Of a stretch of 64,000 nt of DNA, positions 1 through 10,314 are shown piece by piece. The stretch's first letter is position 1; each line of letters begins with the position of its first letter. The stretch comes from Dichotomopilus funicola (Eukaryota; Ascomycota; Sordariomycetes; Sordariales; Chaetomiaceae): positions 1-64,000 of the forward strand of contig NW_026944120.1 in NCBI RefSeq assembly GCF_033296635.1. The letters run 5' to 3'. A program made the translations under genes and the position numbers. Under the pieces are notes generated by a model. It was not told the DNA's origin and ran no database searches. It saw only the letters and a program-made list of their open reading frames with translations.

Positions 1-907
1 TACGAACATTGAGACCAGATCATTATCTTGTTGTGAACCCTTTGGCTTCACCGAATCACAACCCTAACTACCTTACCTTCAGTGAACCCTTGCAGAGTGT
101 GGTTGAGACGATTCGTCACATTGCCTCTAGGCCGGTGTCTTTGTGCTCACTGACAGCAGGGCTAAATTTTTCTCAGCCAACTATCAAGCCAGCTAGGATA
201 GGAGGATTAGGTTTAGGGTTAGAGTAAAGTTAATTTAATTTTAAAAATCTCCCTTTATAGAGGATTTTAAATCATTATTTCATTTATTTACAGTTTTCAG
301 GGTTAGGGTTGGTTATATAATGTTGTTTCGGCCAGAAGGCCGAGTATCGATACATTCGGTTTGAGAAATGTATGCCTAATTCAATTCGGTTGGTGCGAAA
401 CATGAATTTAACGCGAGTGTGGTGGGGCGATAAGCGATTTGAGCCAAGCCTCCGTATACATTATTCAAGCGATGGATTGTGCGAGAAACACAAAATCATG
501 AAGAAGAATACGCTAATTATAACGGCCTGATCCTACGACTCACTACCTGGTCCTGGAAAAAAGTATTGTGGCATTCAAATAGTGGATCTGGAAGCTTTCT
601 AGCCAGGCCGTCGGATTTGCGTGTTGCGATGAGGGTCCGTGATGCGTGTTGACATTTATGATTAGGTGGTGTCGCAAAACATACGGCCACATGGGAGGGC
701 ATATGATTGGCAATGGAACCCAGATTCATGGATGGGAGCTCTAATTAACTACAATCACATCATGGATCGGCAAGCCTCAACAGCATGTCCTTCTATGCTT
801 CCAGCGTGGCCAAGAATTTAAACCGTTGAGTTTCCCCTCATCCTCTCTATCTGAACAAGTAATTCAAATCGCCTCGATGCCGCACCGGTCCAGTACCTGG
901 GCCGAGT
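1..907. other. Repeat-rich non-coding left edge
   Basis: No credible gene is seen. The stretch holds short telomere-like TTAGGG-type motifs (near 207-222 and 300-311) and one copy of a dispersed repeat at about 328-455, which recurs twice near 2.8-3.4 kb. The short ORFs have no family resemblance, no splice context and no start context worth calling. Confidence 0.6.
328..455 (+). repeat. Dispersed repeat, copy 1
   Basis: This segment matches, with substitutions, the reverse complement of 2762-2960 and the direct strand of 3190-3348. Shared blocks include ATACATTCGGTTTG, CAATTCGGTT.GTGCGAAA, ATGAATTTAACGC, GTGTGGTGGGGCGATAA and CCTCCGTA. Together with the copy at 2762-2960 it forms an inverted pair flanking about 2.3 kb that contains the DUF3237-type gene, so the pair could be terminal inverted repeats of a non-autonomous element. 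No transposase is visible between them. Confidence 0.7.
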
Positions 908-1453
908 CTACTTGGGACTGTCCAGTTGCCATCCATCAATTGCGACATATCCGTTCCCTGTTGTCAAGATCCCAACCGCGACAATGTTGTTAAGCCAGTA
1001 ATAATCGGCGTTGCCCGTCTCGAATACCATGCGCAGGTGAATTTTTCCGTCAGCCTGAGCCGGCCCGGACGTGCGGATAAAAATGTGCGCGCCGTCGTCT
1101 GTCTGCAGCTGGTAGCGTGTGTCGGCTGAGAAGGTACCATCCTTGTCGACCAAGCCCCAGTCGGCCCCAAGGTCAAGAACTTTTCCTGTTCATTCCACTG
1201 TGATTAGTTTCGGGCATATGATCTTGCACCAGGAGTGTTCAAACCACGACGTACCGGACAACTTAGGCCCAGAAAATGTGCCGCCCGTGATGGGGATCAC
1301 GGTGCGTGTGCCGTGAGGTCCTGCGCCGACCGACAGCGCCGCTCCAAGGGTGCAATTGAGCGAGTACAGGTAGGTTAGGCCGGGAGTCGCCGGCGTAGCA
1401 GCGGAGGCGACCGAGGCCGCAAGACCCAGGATCAATGGAATAAAACCCTTCAT
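908..1453 (-). CDS. Secreted DUF3237-type protein
   Basis: A two-exon gene, exon 1 at 1453-1255 and exon 2 at 1185-908. The 69-nt intron (1254-1186) has a GTACGT donor and an ACAG acceptor and restores frame, giving 158 aa. The start at 1453 is chosen because it opens a clear signal peptide (MKGFIPLILGLAASVASA). The mature part carries features I associate with the DUF3237 beta-barrel family: a GAGPHGTR segment, ITGGTFSGPKLSG, then GADWGLVDKDGTFSADTRYQL, RTSGPAQ.DG and a YYWLNNIVAVG segment. The biochemical role of this family is not established; secretion is inferred from the leader. It stands alone between repeat copies and has no partner gene nearby. Confidence 0.75.
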
Positions 1454-2761
1454 AGTGAGTATCAAATAGCGGTTTGGGGACCCTGAGAACATAAGTCTTG
1501 CGTGTACGCACTCCAAAGAACCACGGACATACTTACAGGACTGGTCTCGGCAAACTAAGACCGCTTTATACACCTGGGCCCTCGTGGCCCAGGCTCGAGT
1601 CATCGCAGATCTCTCGCGGTTGCCGTCATGGAATCCCGGTTTCCGGTAATAATGAAACGGATGTAACCGTTCTGGACACGATTCGCTCGGTTGGCGTGCC
1701 TTGCATCGCTTCCACCAATGGGGCATCCAAGAACGGATCGCGGGGACAGGGGATCGCCTCGATCTTCCCGAGTTCCTTGGCCGGTTCAATGTTCGAACGA
1801 TATGGGAGACGGCTGCGCTTGGTCATCTTTGGAGTGTTCTAGAGCCATTGTCGTCGACCTTGGCAAACCAATACGTGCAAGTTTTAGTTTTGGGGCAACG
1901 GGTTCTAAGCGAGCGTTGCCTAGGTAATTACATGTCTTGTGTAGGAGTCCGGCCATCCATTACAACAGGTAGTTACAATATCTACCCAGTGGGCCAGGAG
2001 GTACGTACCTAACCTGTTGCCTGCATAGGATATCAATGAACATGCCGCACCGCTGGTTACTATGCTTTTTGCGACAGATCTCGGCCGGCTGAGTCTGAAT
2101 TGTAACAATTAATTTAACTGGAGACAGTGAAGAGGCAAATTGTACATACCCCGGGGCGTATCTGCTACAAGCACCCTATCCTGTGCTTCACGCACGTCGT
2201 GTACTAATTATGTAATTATGTTGTTTCACGTCCGACCAAGAAAAATACTTGCGAGTGTTCCTATTCAAATGTGGGAGGGGCCCTGAAACAGTTGGCGAGG
2301 AGTGGTGGCCGGAATAGTGTGCGTAATAAATGTAAAGAGAGGTCATGACGACAGATTCCGAACAAATACTGGCTGCGTCAGATAATTGTTAATCTAGCCC
2401 GTGCCGGGCCCAGGCCCTGTAGCCGACAAGAGGTGGTTACTCTCGGAGTGCCTCCAGAGCTCGGTTGGTGATATGGTAGCCCCCCTTAGTTTTGGAAGTG
2501 CGTGGGTACGACTTGGCATAATTACCTGTTCCCTCGCAGTGGACCGCTGTATCTGGCCTCCCTATAACACATCGCGAGTGTTTGTGAGTAATTCGTACGC
2601 AGGTCCACTACCCATGTACCAATAGTCGCTTGATGCTTGTCTCAGATTGATGATACCAACCTTGGACGTCCACACTCCGCCAGAGCGGACCGCAGAAGCA
2701 GAGTTAGGGCCCATGAGTTACCTCCCGTATTCTATAGATTGTTGGAATCCATCCTGGGGCG

Positions 2762-3010
2762 GGATACGGAGGTTTGTTAGATGAACCTAGTCAAAACCGT
2801 TATCGCCCCACCACACTTGCGTTAAATTCATTTTTCGCACGAACCGAATTGCATTGAGCGACCGATTCTTCAATCGAATGTATCTCTACTCTCTACAACC
2901 ACCAGTCGGTCGGCCGAGAAAGTGTCACATCTTCAATCGCATCTTCAATCGTATCTTTAATCGTAGCTTCAATTGTATCTTCAATTCAATCTTCAATTCA
3001 ATCTTCAATA
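2762..3010 (-). repeat. Fold-back element, left arm (repeat copy 2)
   Basis: The left arm of an imperfect palindrome whose right arm is at 3158-3350. Matching blocks include ATACGGAGGTT, TAGATGAA, GTCAAAACCGTTATC, ACAACCACCAGTCGGTCGG, CCGAGAAAGTGTC and several CTTCAATCGTAT-like units. The inner end (2930-3010) is a run of 11-12 bp CTTCAATYGTAT-type units, mirrored as ATTGAAGATACG units on the other arm. Confidence 0.8.
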
Positions 3011-3157
3011 TATAGAAGACTCGCTTAAAAAACCTGGCCCTGCTGCAAAAAGTGGGCTGGCTCAATGGTTTGGCTCAAAAAAAGCTAGCCCCGCTGCAAA
3101 AAGTAGGCTGGCTCCTCGGCCTCTTTCAAGTAGGGCTAGGGTTAGGGTTAGCTCTAC
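3011..3157. repeat. Fold-back element spacer with direct repeat and TTAGGG units
   Basis: The loop between the arms holds a diverged direct repeat built on GCTGCAAAAAGT.GGCTGGCTC (about 3041-3066 and 3091-3116). Immediately after it comes a telomere-like AGGGTTAGGGTTAG stretch at about 3136-3151. No ORF of note is present. Confidence 0.65.
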
Positions 3158-3350
3158 CATTGAAGATTGAATCGAAGATACGATTGAAGATACGATTGAA
3201 GATACGATTGAAGATGCGACACTTTCTCGGCCGACCGACTGGTGGTTGTGGAGAGTCGAGATACATTCGGTTTGGAAAATATTCGTATAATGCGAGTTGT
3301 GGTGGGGGATAACGGTTTTGACTGGATTCATCTACTGAACCTCCGTAATG
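3158..3350 (+). repeat. Fold-back element, right arm (repeat copy 3)
   Basis: The reverse-complementary partner of 2762-3010, in the same orientation as copy 1 at 328-455. It opens with four ATTGAAGATACG-like units, then GACACTTTCTCGGCCGACCG, ATACATTCGGTTTGG and GATAACGGTTTTGAC, ending in CCTCCGTA. It ends about 560 bp upstream of the MetE-like gene. Confidence 0.8.
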
Positions 3351-3911
3351 GGAGGTACTCACGATGAACCCACAAGATACATTGAAGAAAACCCACGAGC
3401 TGACACCAACCCGAACCCTAACCCTAACCCCGACCACTTCCATGGCATGTTTGCCGGCGCCAGATCATGGCTCCGGGGAGCCGAGAAACGCACTCAACGC
3501 GTTTGCATCCGAATCCCACCTCGAACACAGGCGAACCAAACATTTCGACGCGCCACGAAATGCACACCAGAGAGCCCACGAACCATAAGCCGCCCTCATT
3601 AGGGAGATTACCTGGAGTTTGTGCTTGGGCCGCACTCTTGCGTGGAGGATCTCTGGCTGAATTAGAATTATAATTGCCGGAGATGGGATAGTGGAGGTCG
3701 GCGTGGGCTCGGCAAACTTGAGTTGGATCTTCCCACTTTGCCCCGCTTCCGTCATAGGGACTCTAATGAGTTGGAGTCTTTTATCAGTTGAATCCCTCGA
3801 AAACCCCGCCTTTTGTTTGCCTCGAAAACTGTGCTCTTTTTATTCCCGTCTGGTTTGGATGTTTCTTGACACATCGTCTGTTTTGTCCAGCCTACCCGTT
3901 CCTCTCTCAAC

Positions 3912-5170
3912 ATGCCGCCATTCCGTGCCGAACACATGGGCTCGCTCCTGCGACCGCAGAAGCTGTTGGATGTACGCGAGATCATCCGCGAGAAGGGCCT
4001 GAGCCCGGAGGAAGCCGGCCTTCCCACAGTCGAATCCGAGGCGGTTGAGCACGTGGTTAAGCTTCAGCGAGACTTGGGATTCAAGGCCGTTACCAGTGGC
4101 GAATACAATCGCACCCGTTTCTGGGGTCTTATGTGGGACGAATTTGAAGGCACTGTCCGGCTGCAGGATGCCGATGCCTCACTTTTCCGGCTATACCACC
4201 CGGACGTGGTCAGTTTGGTTGAGAAGGACCGTAAGGTCATGCCAGGAGATTCCGTCATTGCCGGCTCGAAGCTCCACCACAGCCCCGAGAAATCGCAGGC
4301 CAACCTCCACGAGCTCCGCTTGGTGCAAAAGTATGTGCCCGAGAGCGAGTGGAAGAACATCAAACTCACCTTAATCACTCCGGCCTGGTTCCATATGCGG
4401 TACAAGCAAGGGAGTGCCTACACCAAGGAGGCCTACGCCAACGACGCCGAGTATTTCAAGGACGTTGCCAAGGTGTACCAGGCCGAGCTTGACCAGCTGT
4501 ACAAAGCCGGTCTCCGCAACGTTCAATTTGACGACCCTGGTTTGGCGTGTAAGTTCCTGGCCTAGCTATGTCGAGAAAGAATGTAGTAGCTCACCCGTTA
4601 GACTTTTGCTCCGACAAGTTCCGCCAGGGTTGGGCTGAGGACCCCGACAACATTGGCACTGTGGACGACCTTCTTGATGCCTACATCGAGCTTTACAACG
4701 ACAGCATCAGCAAGGTGCCGGCCGATTTCCACACCGGTGTGCACCTTTGCCGCGGCAACTTTATCGGCGGCCGCTTTTTTGCAGAGGGTGGCTACGACGT
4801 GATTGCGCAAAAGCTCTTTACCAAGCTCAAAGTCAACACCTTTTACCTAGAGTACGACACCGAGCGTGCCGGGGGCTTTGAACCCCTCAAGTTCCTCCCC
4901 AAGGACCGGAACGTCGTCATCGGCGCGATCTCCACCAAACTGCGTGAGCTCGAGGACAAGGAGGAGGTGAAGCGGCGTATCTACCAAGCCGCTGACTTTG
5001 TGGCTGCGGGTAATGGTGAATCGCGCGAAGAGGCGCTCAAGCGCATCGCCGTTAGCCCGCAATGCGGGTTCAGCACCCACGAAACCGGTTACCCGTTGAC
5101 GGAGGAGGATGAAAAGAAAAAGCTAGCGCTCATCAGGCAGATTGCTGATGAAATCTGGGGCGAGCCGTAG
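3912..5170 (+). CDS. MetE C-domain/UROD-like methyltransferase family protein
   Basis: Two exons (3912-4548 and 4602-5170) joined across a 53-nt intron (GTAAGT donor, TTAG acceptor) give 401 aa. The fold is that of the C-terminal domain of cobalamin-independent methionine synthase. It opens with RAEHMGSLLRP; mid-protein there is VQFDDPGLA followed across the intron by YFCSDKF. The C-terminal half has HLCRGNF and SPQCGFST, whose His and two Cys fit the zinc-thiolate site of the family. At about 400 aa it lacks the N-terminal half of true MetE, so it is more likely a stand-alone methyl- or CoM-transferase-like enzyme of unknown thiol substrate than methionine synthase. The start has good context (AACATGCC). 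The next gene, on the same strand, is a hydrolase 0.5 kb away. Confidence 0.85.
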
Positions 5171-5688
5171 GGGAACCGTAAGGCAAGATGGAGGAGGTGT
5201 GGAATTATGGAGTTGGCGAGGTTTCTTTTTTAAGAATACATTTGCTTGAGGTGCCAGTATATTACCGACCTAACTAGGCGCAAATTGTTCATCAGAAAGG
5301 TGGCCGCCTTGTGAGATTTGTCCTGGGTCACCATTTTCGGCCGCCGAAGTGAATAAACGTATGCTACTTTGTAGCTCCGTTAGGTTTCACGCCTCAGTCC
5401 TTGATACGTATTGCTTCGATTTTACCTTCCAGTTTGGCAGGGTGCGGGCCCCGGCGGCCCGTCACGGAAAAAAGCTTCGCCTCGTAAATGCCGGAGCCGG
5501 GAAAAGAGCCGTGCTCCACTTCCCCCAATGTTTTCGAGCCGGACGAACTCGGGAGCGGGTCACAACTCCTCGAACTTGAGTGCATCCTCCGATGAAGCTT
5601 TTTGTTTCTTGAAAGTGACTTCAGTATTCTCGGGGCGGAAACGCAGAAAGACCGACGTTTCCCATCATAGAACGACATTACAACCACC
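5171..5688. other. Intergenic, no gene seen
   Basis: This is the spacer between the MetE-like gene and the EthD-hydrolase fusion gene, presumably the terminator of the first and promoter of the second. Overlapping short ORFs on both strands look like chance. Confidence 0.5.
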
Positions 5689-7299
5689 ATGGCGAACGGG
5701 CCGGGTATGCTCTACGTCACAATGCAGCCCCGCGAGGGGCTCTCGTTGGACCAATTCCACGAATGGTACAACAACGAACACGGCCCGACACGTCTCAGAT
5801 TACCACACATCTTCACAAACGGGCTACGGTACCGTTCTACAGACGGCCACTGGCCGGAGTTCCTAGCAGCCTATGACGTGACGTCTATGCAGCTTCTCGA
5901 CACTCCGACTTACACTAACCTCCGAGCTAACCGATCTGCGAGAGAGGCGGCCACTATCGGGCAGGTCGACGTTGATCGAAAGTTCTTTGACCTCGTCGAC
6001 TCACAGCAGAGCCCCTTATTCGTCCCAATCGAGAGTTTAACAGACACCGAGGCTGAGGGGCTTGTCTTGGTTTCAGTTGAGGTGTCCCTCAAGTCCGACG
6101 ACGCTGAAGGGCCCGTCATTGAATGGTACAAGAAGGAACACATCCCGATGCTGTCCAAGATCCCGGGCTGGCTTCGCAGCCGCGTCTTTCGCACTCCATC
6201 GGCCATCGAAGGCCGGGGACAGACTAGAGTCATTACGTTGCATGAGTACACCCGCGACAACGGGCTGGATGGCCCCGAGCACAAGGCGGCCATGAACACG
6301 ACCTGGCGTGATGAAGTGTTTTCCAAGTACATTGCTCAAAAGGGCCGCCGGACCTACGAGCTGTTTTACGTCTTTGGGCCTGGACCTAGAGAGCTGGACT
6401 CTCTGTCTCGATTACCGCAGTCTGCCGCCTTTTCCGACGGACACTTTTTGTCAACAACCCCGGGCGGACATGCTGTGGTTGAGGCCTCCGTCAGCACTGC
6501 GGATGGCTTGCGGATTCCGTATCGCCTAGAGGGAAATCCATCCCCCACAGCTCCGACTATCGCATTCTCGAACTCGCTCCTCACCTCACTCAACATGTGG
6601 GACCCCTTGGTCGCTATTATCAAGACTGCGCGGGCAGACTTGCGCATCCTTCGGTACGACACCCGTGGCCGGCACGATGTGCCATCTCCACCTGTTCCGG
6701 CCGACCTCGACATGCTTAGCGATGACCTGGCTACTCTCCTGTCGGCACTGCGCATTCCCAAGCTTCATGCACTAGTCGGGGTCTCGATGGGCGGTGCGAC
6801 AACACTAAAGTTTGCGCTCAAGTACCCAGAGTTGCTCGAGAAGTTCGTGGCTTGTGACTTTAACGTTGCCTCAAGCGATGCCAACACGGCTGCATGGAAG
6901 GATCGCATTGCCGTGGCGGAGGGGGACGGGATTCGGAAACTCGCTAGCCAAACCGTCGAGAGATGGTTCCATCCGCACACGATGAACGATAAGAAGGAGG
7001 TTGCGGGATGGATGACGGATATGGTAGCGGCCAACAGCGTTCAGGGATTCAAGCATTCCTGCCAGGCATTGTGGAATTACAATCTGCGTGACGAGATGAA
7101 GAATTGCAAGGTCCCGGGATTATTAGTTGTCGGTGACGGAGACGGCAAAGGCGCACTTGTAAAGGCGATGGATGGATTCAGGGGGCTATTGGGCGCCCAA
7201 GGGTCTGAACTTAAGATCGTCCCCCAAGCAGGGCATCTTCCGATGGCGGAATCTCCGGCCGAGTTTTGGGAAGCTGTTTCAGGGTATTTAGGAGAATGA
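5689..7299 (+). CDS. Fusion protein: EthD-like ferredoxin-fold region plus alpha/beta hydrolase
   Basis: A single-exon gene of 536 aa, with start in ACCATGG context. Residues about 1-235 look like two EthD/dimeric alpha-beta barrel units: the first has QFHEWYNNEHGP and the second EWYKKEHIPML, the same acidic-aromatic-His pattern. Residues about 260-535 form an alpha/beta hydrolase resembling 3-oxoadipate enol-lactonases: RYDTRGRHD, nucleophile elbow GVSMGG, acid in VVGDGDGKG and catalytic His in QAGHLPM. The EthD-like half may bind or dimerise around an aromatic substrate and the hydrolase may open a lactone or ester; both are inference from fold. A catabolic role with the adjacent MetE-like enzyme is possible but unproven. 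Confidence 0.82.
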   Translation: MANGPGMLYVTMQPREGLSLDQFHEWYNNEHGPTRLRLPHIFTNGLRYRSTDGHWPEFLAAYDVTSMQLLDTPTYTNLRANRSAREAATIGQVDVDRKFFDLVDSQQSPLFVPIESLTDTEAEGLVLVSVEVSLKSDDAEGPVIEWYKKEHIPMLSKIPGWLRSRVFRTPSAIEGRGQTRVITLHEYTRDNGLDGPEHKAAMNTTWRDEVFSKYIAQKGRRTYELFYVFGPGPRELDSLSRLPQSAAFSDGHFLSTTPGGHAVVEASVSTADGLRIPYRLEGNPSPTAPTIAFSNSLLTSLNMWDPLVAIIKTARADLRILRYDTRGRHDVPSPPVPADLDMLSDDLATLLSALRIPKLHALVGVSMGGATTLKFALKYPELLEKFVACDFNVASSDANTAAWKDRIAVAEGDGIRKLASQTVERWFHPHTMNDKKEVAGWMTDMVAANSVQGFKHSCQALWNYNLRDEMKNCKVPGLLVVGDGDGKGALVKAMDGFRGLLGAQGSELKIVPQAGHLPMAESPAEFWEAVSGYLGE

Positions 7300-7507
7300 A
7301 CTTGGAAGCCATGATGCAAGAAAAAAGATGGCCTTTCCATGACGGCATGTGTTCTTGCCCAAGTGCTCAGACCCTGTTTAATGTTGAAGGGCGAGTGGTT
7401 TTTGACCTGCAGAATGCGAGAAAAATAGATTTGAATGAGTGAGCGATGTCTATAGCACGCACATCACTCTCTTCAAAAAATTTAATAAAAAATCCAAATG
7501 TAATTTG

Positions 7508-8544
7508 CTAATCACTCCCCCTGAATCGTGGGATGTCGGACAGTTCACCATTTAGCAAACTTTGCTTGTCATCGTCAGGCACCGGCGGCGCCACAGCTAT
7601 CGCCCCCCGCATGACCTCAACTACTGAAATAACAGGCAGGATGAGCATGAGGAGTGAGAGAAGCTGACCGAAGCTCCATTGTTTCTCTCCTTCATCACTG
7701 AGCTTGACGTCTGGTCTTCCAAAGGCTTGTGAAAGAAGGTATGCTCGAACGGTCGCACCTGAAAACATCAATTAGCAGATGACGTCATGGGTGAAGAGCA
7801 ACAGTACACACCGATGGCGATGGCTGACATAAGGACCAAGCCGACAATTTGGACAATTCTGTAAAACCGCTGCCTCCGGCTTTGTAGGTACCATGTTGCG
7901 AGGCCAAACACAACGCAGTTCCCAGCAATGGTCGCGATGGTCCCCACGTAATCAAGCCCGCCGACATTTGACGAAGTAGAATCCAGCCCCCAGACGCAGC
8001 CGATAGGCAGCGTGGCCGGCAACCCTTTGATCTTGCTTTGGAGCACATAGACCCCGTAAACACAAGAGAGAGCGAGGTTGACAAACATTAAGAGTTGCCG
8101 CATCCACCTCAAAACCCAGTCCCGTTTAAAGTCCTGGACTAAGGCGAGGAGTGTGGCGTTATGCGTGGCCATGGAGAGAAGCGCCAACATCCATATCAAA
8201 AAGAAATGGTACGGCACCAGGGAGTCGGCTTTTACCAGCCCGACACTTTGAAGACCGATGCCGACCATAATTTGCTGGTCTGAATATCCATTGAGAAGCT
8301 GTCGCCGGATGACGGATGGATTCCGGGATGATGAGCGTTTTAACACATCTTGGAGGACTAGACTAGCCGATAGTCCTAGTGATAACCCGGTTGTGATAGC
8401 CGAGGCGAGTAGGACCTGGTGCTGTTAGCCGAGAAAGGAATGCGTGGAATGACTTGAATCTGTCGGCGAGCAACGTACCCCTGCACCCGCAATGCCCGCA
8501 TCACTCGGCACCGAATTGGGAATGACGGTGCAATTGCGAGCCAT
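7508..8544 (-). CDS. Multi-pass membrane protein of unknown function
   Basis: A three-exon model: 8544-8479, 8415-7812, 7758-7508, with introns of 63 nt (GTACGT donor, CACCAG acceptor) and 53 nt (GTGTGT donor, TTTTCAG acceptor). All phases fit and the product is 306 aa. The first exon is only 22 codons but reads naturally into the first membrane segment (VLLASAITTGLSLGLSASLVL). Further hydrophobic segments follow: FFLIWMLALLSMATHNATLLAL, LLMFVNLALSCVYGVYVL, TIATIAGNCVVFGLATWYL, IVQIVGLVLMSAIAIGA and LLSLLMLILPVISVVEVM. That makes about six or seven passes. It resembles uncharacterised 7-TM-like proteins common in Pezizomycotina; no enzymatic motif is seen. It converges with the hydrolase gene, about 200 bp away. 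Confidence 0.7.
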
Positions 8545-9018
8545 GCCGAGGCGGGAATTCAAAGTCAGACCGAAAAACGAAAGGAAGTCGAGAGTGCAAG
8601 TGAAGGTTTCGGGGAATTGCGCAGAAAATGGAGGTGTGTTCTTTTACGGTAGCGTTGAAGTCAGCACCTTAAAATCCTGGTGTGACGCGTCAATCTCTGG
8701 GCGGGAAGTTGCCACAGTCTGAAACACAAAGCCATGAAAGGGCGGCCAACCAAGTGGCCGGCGCCGGAAATGATGCAAATGGAGGGCGATCCCCAGCGGC
8801 AATCCGGCCAATCTCCGCAGTTCCTTTGTGGGCGAGAATTCGCGTTTGCTCCGACCATTCGGTTGCTCGTAAAAGTCCGAACTTCACACACAAGTCCCAG
8901 ATGCATCTCTTCTCACAAAATAGCAAATCAAGTTGACTTTGTACATTTTTACGGGCGAGATTTCGGCCCTAGAAATTTATCCAACATGATCTCCCTAAGG
9001 TACATTTTCAGTTTGGCT
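8545..9018. other. Intergenic, no gene seen
   Basis: About 470 bp: promoter side of the membrane-protein gene and 3' side of the LPMO-like gene. Nothing further can be supported. Confidence 0.5.
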
Positions 9019-9670
9019 TTACTCCGACGCTGCCGGGGCCGCAGTAAAGTCAATGCAGGACTCGTAGGTTTGTCCCTGTCCAAGCCAGTACCATTGAATG
9101 ACCTATTGTCAAATGTCAGATAATGAATGCCCTGGCTTTCACGATGGACAATTGACTTACGCAGGCACCAGCCTCCGCACACTGCTCACCAAGATCCGGA
9201 ATCTCAATGCTGAAGTTTGTCTGATCCTCCGGTGGTGTCGCCGAACCGGCGTAGTGATCGGGCCAGGCAATCAGGGGCTCCCCAATCACGGTGTTAGTCG
9301 CAGTGTCGACGACCGAGACGTTGGCATATCCTTCGTGCGGAATTCGGATCCAAACGTTGAGGTCCACAACCTGGCCGGTGGTGTACGCCTGGACGTTGTC
9401 GACGTTGTCTTCAAATTGGTAACCCTTGCAGAACCAGAGGTTGCAATTGCTGGGATCGTACGGAGCGGGCAGGCCGTCGGGGTTGGCCCGGAGCAGAGCC
9501 TCGGGGTAGGAGGTGTTGTCCGCCCGGTAGAACTCGGCCATGATGCTGCCACATACCGCCTCGGTTGCATCACCCGGCGTCCGGGTTGCTGGCGCTGTGA
9601 CGAGGCCATGGGCCGAGACCCGTGAGACGAGCCCGGCAAGGCCGAGAAGCGAGATGGAAGAGGCGTGCAT
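9019..9670 (-). CDS. Secreted LPMO-like (chitin-binding type-4/AA) protein
   Basis: Two exons (9670-9161 and 9102-9019) with a 58-nt intron (GTAAGT donor, CAATAG acceptor), 197 aa. The start at 9670 is preferred over an in-frame ATG at 9694 because it opens a short signal peptide ending SRVSA, directly before a His. An exposed N-terminal His after signal cleavage is the hallmark of lytic polysaccharide monooxygenases (histidine brace). Supporting features: HGLVTAP.TRTPGDA at the mature N-terminus, CNLWFCKGYQF, VSVVDT, IAWPDHYAG with a candidate second copper His, and a C-terminal exon reading IQWYWLGQGQTYESCIDF, whose aromatic residue could sit at the axial position. Substrate is unknown. Its neighbour encodes a CDH-type cytochrome, a plausible electron donor. 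Confidence 0.75.
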
Positions 9671-10314
9671 GATGGTTGGGTCTTGGAATGCCAATTGTGA
9701 TGTGATTTTTTCGGACGCGAAAAGCAGATGCAGCCCCAGGATGTCGGCTTTCTTAAATGCTGATCTCCTAATTTCTATCCGGGCTTGTTAGTGGTGGACG
9801 CGGAGCAGGAAGGTCTGCTTGTTTTGGACGCTCCGCTGTTTTGCCTAATAGCCCAGTCTTTGCAAAGTGATTAGGGTCAAAGCGGCCAATGGCTGGCAAA
9901 CTGCGAAAGGGGAAATGGCGATTGATAAGCCTTTTAATCTACGGGCCGTCGGTAACGCGCTGATCCGAAGTTGAAGTACTACACTACACAGTACTCTCGG
10001 CGGAATTAAGGTTGAGACCGACCACGGGTGCTGGGCAAGGCGGGGGAAACGGCCAAGCGGGTCTTGTAAACGTTTAGACATCAAGCCAAGTAAATCCCGG
10101 TGTCAATGGGAGGATCATCATTGAAGATGTACGATGCGGTAATGATCGATCTTTTGGGAGCAAGATGGTACCTATGATAAATTCGCAAGACTAAATTTTC
10201 CGACGGTAGGCAGCCTCCCAGCTAGGGTCAAGCGTCCACTCCCAACCCCGCGATCATTGCTCTCTTGGATTGAGAAGGCTAATTCTCTTCGAGCGCATTC
10301 CTCATGAGGACCGC
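9671..10314. other. Intergenic, no gene seen
   Basis: About 640 bp between the LPMO-like and cytochrome-domain genes, both on the minus strand; it should contain the LPMO promoter. No ORF or repeat worth calling. Confidence 0.5.

Larger units (their letters stand above)
1454..3911. other. Intergenic region with fold-back repeat
   Basis: About 2.5 kb without a supportable gene. The right part (about 2762-3350) is a large imperfect inverted repeat, followed by telomere-like CCCTAA units near 3413-3431. One ORF on the minus strand (1826-1626, 66 aa) has protein-like composition but no recognised family, so it is not called. Confidence 0.55.

Noticed and set aside
1626..1826. 66-aa minus-strand ORF with protein-like composition upstream of the DUF3237-type gene
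   Set aside because: No family recognised, no stop-proof splice context, and it sits in the probable promoter; too weak to annotate.
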